64,000 nucleotides of DNA from Vicugna pacos (Eukaryota; Chordata; Mammalia; Artiodactyla; Camelidae), in NCBI RefSeq assembly GCF_048564905.1, contig NC_133023.1, positions 109,042,812 to 109,106,811 of the forward strand, read 5' to 3'. The notes beneath the pieces are model-generated. The model saw nothing but the letters and a program-made list of their open reading frames with translations, did no database searches and was not told the origin of the DNA. A program made the translations under genes and the position numbers. Below, one piece after another: positions 36,081 to 46,732 of the stretch. Position 1 is the first letter of the stretch; each line of letters begins with the position of its first letter.

Positions 36081-36825
36081 TTAGTAAATGAGAATAAGAG
36101 AGCTAAGGTGAAAGAAGAGAGAAGAGAACGGGAAAAACAAGAAACAGTCCTCTACAGTCTCAGTTTTCATCTGTTTGGGGGCCATGATATTTTCAGGGTT
36201 GAGACAAAAGGCAGGACACTAAGGTGTTTGTTTTCTCATGTCCAAATACATTACACTGAGCAATTATTTTTATAGTAGTCTTTATATCAAGGGCTACATT
36301 TTGCGGTTATGTTTTAATTAGACAAAAGTGATTCCACATGTCAAGAATTGGAAAGCCTACAAAGTGACCTCATTAAAGTCAACGAGAAAGGTCATGTACA
36401 GCAGTGTTCACATGTCCAATTTTACCTAGAAGCAGCCCAGGCTATAAATCATATCTATCAACTTTAAATTATAATACATATTTCATTCAGTGCTATTACA
36501 TACAGTGTCTGTGTAAAAGCATTGTTCAGAAAGAAACGTAACTTCTGGATTAATTGGAAAGTGCTTGATTTCCAGGTGAGCTGTTTAGAGTGTTACCTTT
36601 TACATGAGTTATTCTGGGAATCTTAGTTCTGTTTTGTTATTTCTTTCAATGTAGTATTCTTTTCTTTCTTATTTACATGATTTTTGTTATAATTTTGAGG
36701 AATATAAAATAAAGCTTTAAATATATTTGATTTTACTTGAGGTTAAATGTGTTTCCAATATTGTTTTATTTATATTTAGGGAATTACTATTATTCAAAAT
36801 ATAACAAGGAAAGTAAGGCCTTTTA
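36081..36825. other. Unassigned sequence
   Basis: A purine-rich patch at 36,085-36,150 is followed by sequence I cannot assign. No gene evidence. Confidence 0.4.
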
Positions 36826-36829
36826 GAGT

Positions 36830-36965
36830 AGTGGAAAAAGCAATGGATGGGGCTCAGTGACCTAGGCTCCAACTGTTGCTTTGTAGTTAAACAGTTTGGT
36901 CTTACACTAAGTTGCTTCCCTTCTGGACTCCAATTTCTTCTTCTGGGAAATTCTGTGCTCAACTA
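36830..36965 (+). repeat. Possible MIR fragment
   Basis: 'gtggaaaaagcaatggatgg', then 'gacctaggctccaactgttg', 'cttacactaagttgcttccc' and 'ttctggactccaatttcttc' follow the MIR layout (sample-type 'agcaatggac...gacctgggttc...caagttacttaacc...cagtttcttca'). Confidence 0.6.
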
Positions 36966-37064
36966 GTTCTGAGATGGCAAACTAGAATATCACACTTTGA
37001 ATCCTATATGAAATGTTTTATAAAAAATATTTTGGTTTGTATGGCATGAAAAAATGAAAAAAAA

Positions 37065-37205
37065 ATTGTAACTATGTTTGGTGGTGAATGTTAACTAATT
37101 TTGGAGATCATCTCATAGTATATATAAATACTGAATCATTATGTTGTACACCTGAAAGTAATATAATGTTATACATTGATTATATCTCACTAAAAATTAA
37201 TTAGA
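37065..37205 (+). mobile_element. L1 3' UTR end
   Basis: 'ggtggtgaatgttaactaat', 'catcatgttgtac'-like text at 37,137-37,150 ('cattatgttgtacacctgaa') and 'gattatatctcactaaaaat' match the last part of artiodactyl-type and L1MA-type L1 3' UTRs. It is a very short 5'-truncated copy. Confidence 0.8.
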
Positions 37206-39520
37206 ACAATACAGGTAGGCTTTCAAGCTTAGATTTGCTGAAGTCCCTCTCTTTCCCTCACTTCTAAACTGGTCATGCACAAAGCAGACCCACAGAAGGA
37301 TAGCAAAGGCTTTGAGAACTGAACTGCAATATTAACATTGGCCAAGGACCAGACCAAGCCCTGCTCTAGTAACCACTCCCAATCTTTCTGTTGTCATACA
37401 CTGGTCTCAGTTCACATCTGTCACATACTCACAGACATGGGAAAAATACATTTGTAGCCTTCAGGATGAATGATCATTAAGATCCTCTCTATATTGAAAT
37501 GTTGTAAGTTGTTCAGAGAAATTTAGACATCGCTGGTAGGAAGGATATTCAGTCTGTATCTGGGAAAGTCTGTCACTACTGTGTATTGTTTAATTGGCTT
37601 GTGAAGGTAGTTTTGTTACGGCCATTCATTTGAGGCTTGGCTGTCTGGCACATTCTGGAATATTAGTCCTTTTTTTTTTCTGTTTCCTGAAAAGAGGACC
37701 CTGTGCAAGTACATTTCGTATTCTTGTGTGGCTTTTATATTCTTAACTATACTCTCACATGACACACAGTACATGGTCAACAATATTTTGAATGAATAAA
37801 TCTGCAACAAGATATAAAGCAGATTGGAAGTTGCCCATAAGTAGAAATTATGGCATAATTTTGAAGTACCTGAAATATACAAATATATTTATCCAACTTC
37901 TTCAAGTTCAAGATATAGGATATTTTAAAAGATAAATTAAAAAAATATGTTAAAAGGGTCAATCCAAGTGGAAACCAAAGGAAAGAGAAACTTCTCGGAT
38001 AAATCAATTTAGATCACTGTACCATTACATATTTCCAATTCTCTGAAGAAACAAATTTTCTGAATTTTAACAATATTATTCTTTCTGCTTTATTTTTGGA
38101 GTTGAGGTAAATTAAATTATCTTAGGGGAGCATTGGTATCTTCTATAAGACAGAGACTGAAGTCTACCTTTTACTTTGTCTGACATCCCTCATATATTGG
38201 CCTATCGGTAATTATTCGTAAAGTTCAGCCTCAAGGCTTTTTTGTTAATCTGTGAATTTTACATTTTCTTTTTAATTAAAATTTATAAATTGCATTTTTT
38301 TTGCAGGAGCTTGGAGTTGAATTTAAAACCAAATATAACAGGATTAATTATCTGCTCTTGTGTACTTATATTTTAGTCTTTAAAATAAAGAATAAAAAAT
38401 GTTGTGAATTTTAACTTAGAATCTTGAGTGATTGTGTTTGCAGGTAAAATGAGTGGGACATAATATGGGTTTTACTGGAATACTCACTTGAGTAATTGAA
38501 GCTATTAAAATGGACTTTTATCTATTTCTATAAACCAGTATATGATAAAAAAATGTCCAGGCTTATTATATAGTTTTACTTTCAGGGTTACTAAAGAAAA
38601 CTTTTATTACTCTCTGATGATCAAAAACCAGCAAGCACACGGTTTGATGATGTGGCCATTTGCAGAAATTACCTGCTAAGAAAAATATACATAGTTATAT
38701 TCTGAAAATCAGAATATGATTACCTGTTATTTTTGACTATCTGAAATTTCACTATGCCTGCTGATGTGTGTCTTTTCCATTATGAGATCTCCAGCTTAAG
38801 AAATTGTATTGTGCCTGTAGTCCCCTCAGATTACTGAGGATACATTATATAAACAATTGTTTAGAAAAGTATTCTTCTTTGTAAAATTGATGATAACCTG
38901 AGAGCTGAAAAGTCACTGCTAACTTTGGAAACAAATTATCAAAACTGTATTCTTCTTCCTTTGTCCAGATTGTTGACTGTAACTTACCTTAAGATAAAAA
39001 TTTCTTATTTTGTCTTGTATTCAGGTTGCAATAAAGGCCTGATCTCTCATTCAAAAGGGAAACTGGAAAACTGACTGAGAAGTGGGGCTGATGCAAGTTT
39101 TTCCTCCTTCAACTTTGGGTACCGATAATTTTTACTAACAGGTTGCTGATGGTAAAGGTAATTGGATTTCATTTATAAAATAGTAATCTGGGGGAAATGG
39201 TCAGATTTTCACATTTCTTGTTGTTTCTGGAGTTAACCCATAAAAAAAAACTTTACCATCTAAAGCTAATACATATGACACTGGTTCTAACCACAGTGAG
39301 TATGCCTATGACATTATACTGATTACATCTAAAACTAGACAAAGCATAAAAAAAAAACAAAATAAAAAACCATCTCAGCTACTTGAAAACTCTAAAAAGA
39401 CCAATATGGAAGGAGTGGTTTTTCTGTTGTTGTTTTTTTCCTTTCTTTATCTTCCAGCTTTAGCTACAGGGCAGGCCAAATCAGTAACTGAATAGCAGGT
39501 AGGTTAGGAAATACTCCAAG
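37206..39520. other. Mostly unassigned sequence
   Basis: No gene is recognised. Text at about 37,760-37,800 ('cacacagtacatggtcaaca' and 'gaatgaataaat') might be a decayed L2 or MIR tail. The rest, up to the young L1 at 39,534, shows no familiar repeat and may be mostly unique sequence, the longest such stretch in the second half of the window. Confidence 0.4.
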
Positions 39521-39533
39521 AAAAGCCTGTCTT

Positions 39534-40112
39534 GTGTGTGTGTGTGTGTGTACACATATATACATGTATGTATATATATGTATTATTGAAGTATAGTCAG
39601 TTTACAATGTTGTCAATTTCTGGTGTACAGCACAATGCTTCAGTTATACATGAACATACAAATATTCCTTTTCATATTCTTTTTCACCATAAGTTACTAC
39701 AAGATATTGAATATAGTTCCCTGTGCTGTATAGTATGAACTTGTAGCTTATCTATGTTTTTTATATTAGCTGGTATCTGCGTATCTCAAACTCCCAATTT
39801 ATTCCTTCCTACTGCCTTACCCCCTTGGTCACCATAAGTTTGTTTTCTATATCTGTGAGTCTGTTTCTGTTTTGCAAATTTTTGTCACTTGTCTTTTTTT
39901 TTTTAGATTCCACATATTAGTGATATCATATGGTATTTTTCTTTCTCTTTCTGGCTTACTTCACTTAGAATGACATCTCCAGGTCCATCCATGTTGCTGC
40001 AATGGCATTATTTTATTACTTTTATGGCTGAGTAGTATTCCATTGTATAAATACACCACAACTTCTTTATCCAGTCACCTGTTGATGGACATTTAGGTTG
40101 TTTCCATATCTT
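39534..40112 (-). mobile_element. 5'-truncated artiodactyl-type L1 with target duplication
   Basis: Minus-strand L1 3' end: 'gaagtatagtcagtttacaa' at 39,588, 'aagatattgaatatagttcc' at 39,701, 'ccaggtccatccatgttgct' at 39,979, 'gagtagtattccattgtata' at 40,030 and 'tgatggacatttaggttgtt' at 40,083. It is flanked by perfect 13-bp duplications, aaaagcctgtctt, at 39,521-39,533 and 40,113-40,125. That shows a target-primed insertion with 5' truncation near the end of ORF2. Where the A-tail should lie (39,534-39,575) there is a TG/TA simple repeat instead. Confidence 0.95.
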
Positions 40113-40399
40113 AAAAGCCTGTCTTTTAGAGCCAGAGAAATATCCATTTTTATATTTTTTCCTTTTTTTCCCTCTCATCCATGCCTTAAACCAGTCCTAT
40201 TTGATGCACAGCAGCTAATGTATGATTATCTAAGACCAGGAAAAAAAGGGCCATCTATCTGAACAGAGGAACTGGGCAAAAGTTCCCTGGTACTCAAATA
40301 GTAGGGGGAACCACATAATTTGCATGTGTCTTCTCTCTTGTCACTTCACCCAAATGCAGCCCAAGTGGCATAGACTTGCACAGTATCATGAGAAGTTAA

Positions 40400-42900
40400 A
40401 ATTTTGCAAGAATTCCATCTTTCTGGCCATAGCAATGGGCAAATGGGTCCCTCATAGCTAGAGAGTGTAGAGAAATCCTCCAAAAGGAAAGAAGAGAAGG
40501 GGAGCACTGATTCTGAATATGAACCAACTTTAGTTCAAGGCTGACCCCTGAGTTGCATATCCATGGAATACATCCAAAAATGATAACAGAGCATTTCAAA
40601 ACTAATCTACAATATAAAAGTTGTCCAAGGCCCGGACCAAACCGTGAGTGGCATATGCAAGGGACACACAGTAATAGCACTGAAAAGGGTTTTTTTTGTT
40701 TGTTTGTTTGTTCATTTATTTATTGTGGGTAGGGGGAGGTAAGTAGGTTTATTATTTTTTTAGAGGCCGTCCAAGAGATTGAACCCAGGACCTTGTGCAT
40801 GCTTAGCATGCTCTCTACCACTTGAGCTATACCCTCCCCCCGAAAAGGTTTTGAAAAATGAACTGGCTTTGGAACCACCTTTCTGGCTTTGGAAGGCAAG
40901 AAAGAACTTGGAGCCGGAACCTTACGAGATTGCTGCCCACTGAAACAACAACAGTAACAGCAAGAACAACGGAAACAATGGCAACAAATCCGTCTTCTCC
41001 AATGGATTTTTAAAAGGAATAAGAGCCTCATCATAATATTCAAAATGTCCAGGATACAATGCAAAATTACTCAACATATAAAGAAACATGAAAATCCAAC
41101 AACAAACCCTCCAAAGACAGTCAACAGTGCCACCTCTGAGATAAAAGAGAGCTAAGAATTGTCACAGACCTTAAAGCAGTTGTCATTATTATGTGAAATG
41201 AAGTAAAAGTGAATACTCCCCAAAACAAATGTAAAGTGATTAAGTTCTCAGCAAAGAAATAGAAATTATATAAACAAAAACAAGTAAGAAACTTTGACTG
41301 TCAAAATATAATAGTTGAAGTAAAAAGTGTATTGAATGTGCCCAATAACAGAATGGAGATGACAAAGGAAAGAGTCCGTGAACTTGAAATTAGATCAACA
41401 AATTATCCAAACTGGAGAACAGAGGAGAAAAAAAAATGAAAAAACTGAAGAGAACTTCAGGGATTTCTGGAATGACATAAAAACATCTACTACTCATGCC
41501 ACCAGACTCCCTGAGAGAGAGGAGAATGAGATTAGTGCAGAAAATAATATTTGAAAAACCAATGATGAAAACTCCCAAGATTTAGTAAAATATATAAATT
41601 AACTATTTGTAAAGCTCTGTGAACTATAACCAGATAAACTCAGAGAAAATCATGTTCAGACGCATCATACACTGCTGAGCATCAAAAGTAAAGAAAAAAT
41701 TCATTCCCTACATATACGGAAACAACTGGAATAATTGCTGATTTCTCATCAGAAACCCCAGAGGCTATAAGACACTGAAACATCTTTAAAACCCTAAAAG
41801 AAAAGAACCATCAATGCAAAAATTTTATAACCAGTGATAATAAACATGAGGAATGAAGGCAAAAAGCTAAGAGAATTCAAGACTAGAATACCTACTCTAA
41901 AAGAGTGCCAAAGAATTAAAGTTTATAGCATGAGTATTAAAGGAATTTTAACAGGCATGCTAAATGGTAAATACTTGGGTAAGTAAAACAAATGATCTTT
42001 CTCCTCTTAAGGGCTTTACAATATGTATGACTATTGAATGAAAAAGTAAAACATTTTCTGTATATAGATAGATATAATACATATGACAACTGTAACATAA
42101 AAGGGAGAGATTCAATGGACCTATATGGTTATAAGACACTTTATACACTCTAAATAGACTGTGAGAATGTATATTAAACTCTGTAGTGCAACCACTAAAA
42201 AAAAAAGATAACACATAAAAGTCAATGGATGAAAGAGAATATTAACACATATCCAAATAATCAAAAGTAACACTAATAATTAATTAATCAAGGCACTGTG
42301 GTTTTAGTTAAAGATTAGACAGATCAATGCCACAAAATATGAAGTCCAGAAATAGATATATTTGTATATGGTCTACTGATTTTTGCCAAAGATACAAACA
42401 CAATTCAATGGAAACAGGATAGTCCATTTAAATAAATGGAAAAAAATCCATGATTTATACTTCATCCTTAATACAAAAATTAATTCAAAATGTCTCATAG
42501 ACCAAGAGGTAAATATTAAAATAATAAAACTTTTAGAGGAAAACAAAGGAGGAAATATTTATGACCTTGAGTTAGGCAAACATTTCTTAGGTATGGCATT
42601 AGGAGCACAACCCATTAAAGAAAAAAACTGATGAACCGGACTTAAATTTAAACTTGTGTTGTGTGAAAGACACTATAAAGAGAATATAAAGACAAACTAT
42701 GCATAGGAAGAAAACATTTTCAAATCACATATTGACAAAGGACTTTTACCCAAATATATGAATAACACTCAAAATTTGGTTATATAAAAACAATCCAATG
42801 GAAAAATTACCTGAACTGACACCTCACATAAATAAACAAACAAGCAAACAAACAAATGTAATGACAAATAAGTACATGAAAAGACACATGTATAGGGTAT
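40400..42900 (+). mobile_element. Old L1 (L1M), 5' UTR/ORF1 joined to the ORF2 end
   Basis: The first part to about 42,200 is L1 5' UTR and ORF1: 'atgtccaggatacaatgcaa' at 41,045, 'aaagagtccgtgaacttgaa' at 41,368, 'tctcatcagaaaccccagag' at 41,745 and 'gcaaaaattttataaccagt' near 41,816. From about 42,285 the text is ORF2 C-terminal, with 'cagatcaatgccacaaaata' at 42,321 and 'gatgaaccggacttaaattt' near 42,630. So most of ORF2 is missing. A camelid-type SINE sits inside it at 40,689. The start near 40,400 is approximate. Confidence 0.82.
40689..40841 (-). mobile_element. Camelid tRNA-derived SINE (VIC type)
   Basis: The minus strand starts with a G-rich leader. It has an A box, tagctcaagtgg, at 40,818-40,829 and a B box, ggttcaatctc, at 40,775-40,785, spaced as in tRNA promoters. 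A tRNA-like body is followed by an unrelated region and a tail of TTTG/TTTA repeats as seen on the plus strand. The similar sequences gaaaagggtttt (40,682-40,693) and gaaaaggtttt (40,842-40,852) are the target duplication. Camelid genomes carry many such SINEs (VIC-1). RNA polymerase III would have transcribed it. Confidence 0.93.
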
Positions 42901-43805
42901 GTAGAGTTTAATCAACATTTGAGGTCCTGTAATTTTAATATGTCAAATTCTCATCCCACTTGAATATTACTTATATATTTTAAGACTAGAATTCACCAAT
43001 AAATATGATAAGTCTTGAAAGAAGGGTGATCTGTCAATGGTAAATTACATCATGGAAAGTATAATCCAAGATGTAATGAAGAGTGATAACTTTTTTTCTT
43101 CTTTTCTTCCCAGCATATTTTATCATTCTCTTCTTGTAACAAATTTCTTCTGTCCTTTATTCTGGGAAACAGCTCTTTCCCAATTTCATAGTAGTTGCCT
43201 CATTCAGGCCAATCATATAACATCTTCTCTTGAATTCACTGACTGTTCTGTAATTAGTTCTGGAACATTATATACAGATCCATGTGCAAAGTTTTCTTTT
43301 GCCATTGGGTTTATAATAGTGGGTTGATGTTCACCCGAATCTATCAGTAAACAGCATTCCTACTCGGCACAAGCCTACCTGCCGTAAGAGAGAATGAGAC
43401 AAACAACTAGAAGAAAAAGACAGTATCTGGATGTATGAGTGAGAAGAAGGATGAGAGAGCTGGTGACATCATTTGACATGAACCAATAGTCCCCCTTTTA
43501 AACTTATAACTGATTGCATCAGGGCCTTGTAACTTGAAAGGAGAGGGGAAAGGTAGTAGCAAAATTAAAATCAACATTACAAGCAGAAAAATGGCAAAAT
43601 TTATATCCTTCAAAACTGATCACATCACAGAGCGGAAGACAACCTTGAAAAATTGTCAAAATATAGCAAAGAGACAAAGGAAACAATGAAAAGATGGTAA
43701 GTGTGGAAGAGAGATAGAGTGACATAACCTAAGACACATAGGTAATTCTAAGGATGAAGTAAGAATGACTAGAATTGGAAAAAAAAATAAATGCTACAAA
43801 TTTTT
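42901..43805. other. Unassigned sequence
   Basis: 'tcaggccaatcatataacat' near 43,205 recalls text found in some old LTRs and L2 copies but is not sufficient for a call. The 96-codon open frame at 43,037-43,327 has no motif. No gene evidence. Confidence 0.35.
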
Positions 43806-43809
43806 TTTA

Positions 43810-44185
43810 GAGTGAGTTTAGAAAATACAGAAGGTAATTCTTCCAGTGCCCAAGGGAGGCCAGAAGCATTGTATAATCCCCTGCCCCAGCATTTGTAGGA
43901 CTCCCAGGAGTTGGTGAATAAATATTGCATCTCTTTCAAACTTCAAGTGAGATAATCCTGTAGTGCATTTTTTTGCACATTTCTGAGAGTTTACCCATGG
44001 AAATAGGCTTCAGTTGCTCACTGTGGTAGCTGATTTGCTAGAGTAAAGTGCTTCTACTTGCTGCCTTCCCTTTCCACAACGACTGTCCTACTGTTGGCCC
44101 TGGTACCTCCCAAATAAACTACCTGCACTCAAATCCTTATATCAAGGTTTGCTTTAAGGGAATGTTGTCAAATAAGACAGCAAAT
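43810..44185 (+). mobile_element. Possible MaLR (MLT1-type) or other old LTR
   Basis: The end, 'cctcccaaataaactacctg' at 44,107 followed by 'cactcaaatccttatatcaa' and 'ggtttgctttaagggaa', is close to the 3' end of some old LTR families that carry an AATAAA and a 'tctcagggtctgctt' ending. The rest of the element is too diverged for me to follow. Confidence 0.42.
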
Positions 44186-44494
44186 GATCTGTTTCTTATT
44201 TTGCTAATAAAATAGAATCAATCAGAAAGGTGTTCCATAGAATCCCTCCTTCACATTTACCAGTCTACCTCCAGAAGACCTCTGCATGGTTCTTCATGTG
44301 ATACACTGAATAACATTTGTAAAAGAGAGCTATTTAAGAGGAGTTTTGCACTAAAATATATAAATAATTATTACACATCAATTTAATTAAATAGTGTTGT
44401 TTTAGTGGAATAATTGAGAGGCCAATGTAATATAATAGAAATAATAAGAAAAAATCTTAGTAGTTAAAATAATTTAGAATATGACAAATGCAAA

Positions 44495-44755
44495 GTTTAA
44501 TGACCAAAAGCACAGATTCTAAAGAAAGAATACTTGGGTCCAAGATCTAGATATGCTCCTTATTAGCTGTGTGACCTTAGGCAAGTTACTAAACCTCTCT
44601 GCATATCAATTTCTTCATCAGTAAGGGTGGAGTGATAATAGGATTTACCTCATAGGATAGTTGGAAGGATTAAAGGAATTGATATATACGTATAAGACTT
44701 AGAACAGTGACTATCAAACAGCAAGTATTATATAAAACAGCTATTAACAGAAATC
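44495..44755 (+). repeat. MIR SINE, nearly complete
   Basis: A clear plus-strand MIR: 'gaccaaaagcacagattcta', 'attagctgtgtgaccttagg' at 44,562, 'caagttactaaacctctctg' at 44,582, 'tttcttcatcagtaagggtg' near 44,611, 'acctcataggatagttggaa' near 44,648 and a decayed 'aacagtgactatcaaa...cagctatta' end. It is the best preserved MIR here. Confidence 0.93.
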
Positions 44756-45059
44756 AGAGGCATACATATATATCACTTATGTAAATTTGTTTCTCATTAA
44801 TGTATGTAATGTATGTGAGAGTAATTTTGAAATTATGTATAAAATAGGATAGAACAAGTAAGTAAATATATTATCAAAAGTGACTATCAGATAGCAATGA
44901 TAACTTCTTGGCTTTATTAATTGTACTGTAGCTATGTAAGATTTTAATATTTGAAGGTGCAAGGGAATGGGCTTATGGAAATTCTATGTACAGTTTCTGC
45001 AAGTGAATTTGTAAATTGAATGAATGATATAGCAATAACTAATATTCAGACATGTTATC

Positions 45060-45540
45060 TATTTGACCAAAAAATACTTACATCATGATAGCTCATTACA
45101 AAATAAAATGTATTCCAGATGGATGGAAGAGGTTTAACGTATGTTTTTAAAACATTGGAAGAGCATACAGGAGAATAACTATATGAAACCTGGATTGAGA
45201 AATGTTCTATATGCATACAGCCAGTATAAGAAATCAAAAAGTTATATAGACATTACTTCATAAAAAATAAATATTGTATAAAGATATCATCATAATAATT
45301 AACAGGCAATGTACAAATTATGTCATTTTAATCAAATATGTTGGAAAAATAATTAATATTTAGGCTGCATACAAAGGTATTTTACAAAAAATAATGGAGT
45401 TACTATCACTACAATATAAAAAAAAGGTGATGTGGCAAAAACATGTCTAACAAATAGACTTCAAGATAAAAATAGGTGATTTAATGATGATAAATGATTC
45501 AATTCACAAGAAAGATATAACATTACATTTGTATGCTGTT
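45060..45540 (+). mobile_element. Old L1 ORF2 fragment, endonuclease region
   Basis: 'gactttaaaa'-type L1 text is decayed to 'atagacttcaagataaaaat' at 45,454. It is followed by 'taaatgattcaattcacaag' at 45,492 and 'gatataacattacatttgta' near 45,513, which fits the L1M endonuclease region (aatgataaaagggtcaattca, aagaagatataacaattata). It stops at about 45,540 where different sequence begins. Confidence 0.68.
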
Positions 45541-45885
45541 AATGATAAAATCTCAAAATGTAGAAAGAATACAGATACCTTTGTTCACTGCCCATGGTTA
45601 TCTCTACCCTTCAGGCCTCTTCTCTGGGAAGTTATATATGGATGACTATCATGGATCTCCTTTAAAAATGTACTCCTTATTGTGGGATAGCATCAAAAGT
45701 TTGAAAACTACTCGTCTAGTGGCTAGTTGAAAAGTGGCATGGTGAAATGAGTACTTGGACCAGCCTTCCTGCTTAAAGTAACCTAAAATGCTGAATAAAA
45801 TGCATCAATGCTCAGGCACAAAAGTAAATAATATTTAGACAAAACACTCATTAGAAACCCAGTGATTTCATTCTAAGAAATTTTC
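45541..45885. other. Unassigned sequence before a young L1
   Basis: No repeat family is identified. The last 11 bases, aagaaattttc (45,875-45,885), may be the left copy of the target duplication of the L1 that follows; a similar gagaattttc lies at 50,832-50,841. Confidence 0.4.
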
Positions 45886-46003
45886 GGTGGGGATTAAGAT
45901 GGTGAAGCAGGAGGACATGGAGCTCACCTCCCCCGACAAACAGTTCAAAGATACATCTACATGTGGAACAATTCTCACAGAAAGCTGAAAATTGGCAGAA
46001 GAA

Positions 46004-46280
46004 CTCCTAAGACTCTAAAGGCAGCAAGAGAAAAAGAATTAGTTAAAGGGAACCTCCATAAAGCTATCAGGGGATTTCACTGCAGAAACTTTGCAGGCTA
46101 GAAGAGAGTGACATGATATATTCAAAGTCCTGAAAGGGAAAAATTTAAATCCTAGGATACTTTACCTATCAAGATTACCATTTAGAATAGAAGGAGAAAG
46201 AAAGAATTTCTCAGACAAGCAATAACTAAAAGAAATCAGCAATACTAAACCTGCCAGAAAAAAAAAAAAAAGTTCTTCTC
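46004..46280 (+). pseudogene. L1 ORF1 C-terminal remnant
   Basis: ORF1 codes for the RNA-binding chaperone that coats L1 RNA. Only its C-terminal domain region remains. The translation of 'cctaagactctaaaggcagc' resembles the PKILKAAREK-type start of that domain, and further blocks correspond to SADFSAETLQARREWHDIF and LSFRFEGE-type text. The N-terminal coiled coil, the RRM and any start codon are absent because of the upstream join. The frame is also broken. Confidence 0.82.
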
Positions 46281-46732
46281 TAAATTGAAAAGAAGCAAGA
46301 ATCTATAGGAAAGGGAAAATTACAATAGGAAAGGCAAATATATAAAAGGATTGAAGATCACTGAAGTAAGTCAGTAAATATATTAAAACAGAATTAAATT
46401 ATAAAAGCAATTATAACTACAATAAACAGTAAAAGGATAAGCATGGAGATGTAAAACAGCACATCAAAATCATAAAGATGGAGAGTATAAAAATTTAGAC
46501 TTTGGGAATGTGAATTTGTATGACTATCAGTTTAAAGCTAGTAGATATAGTTATGGGTCAACATACTTGAACTCCATGATAACCACAAATCAAAAACATG
46601 ATAGATTCACAAGAAACAAAAAGAAAGGAACTCAAGCATACTCCAAAAGCAAATTATCAAACCACAAAAGGAACTAAAAAGAATAAGAAATGAATTTACA
46701 ATTATAAAGACAACTGGAAAACAAGGATTAAA

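Noticed and set aside
40818-40829. A functional tRNA gene at the SINE
   Set aside because: The A and B boxes belong to a SINE with a tail and target duplications, and the body does not fold as a full tRNA.
45893-46020. GT-AG spliced origin of the ORF1-deleted L1 as a firm claim
   Set aside because: The missing segment cannot be seen here, the recalled sequence before the join lacks an AG, and a 4-base microhomology offers a simpler route.
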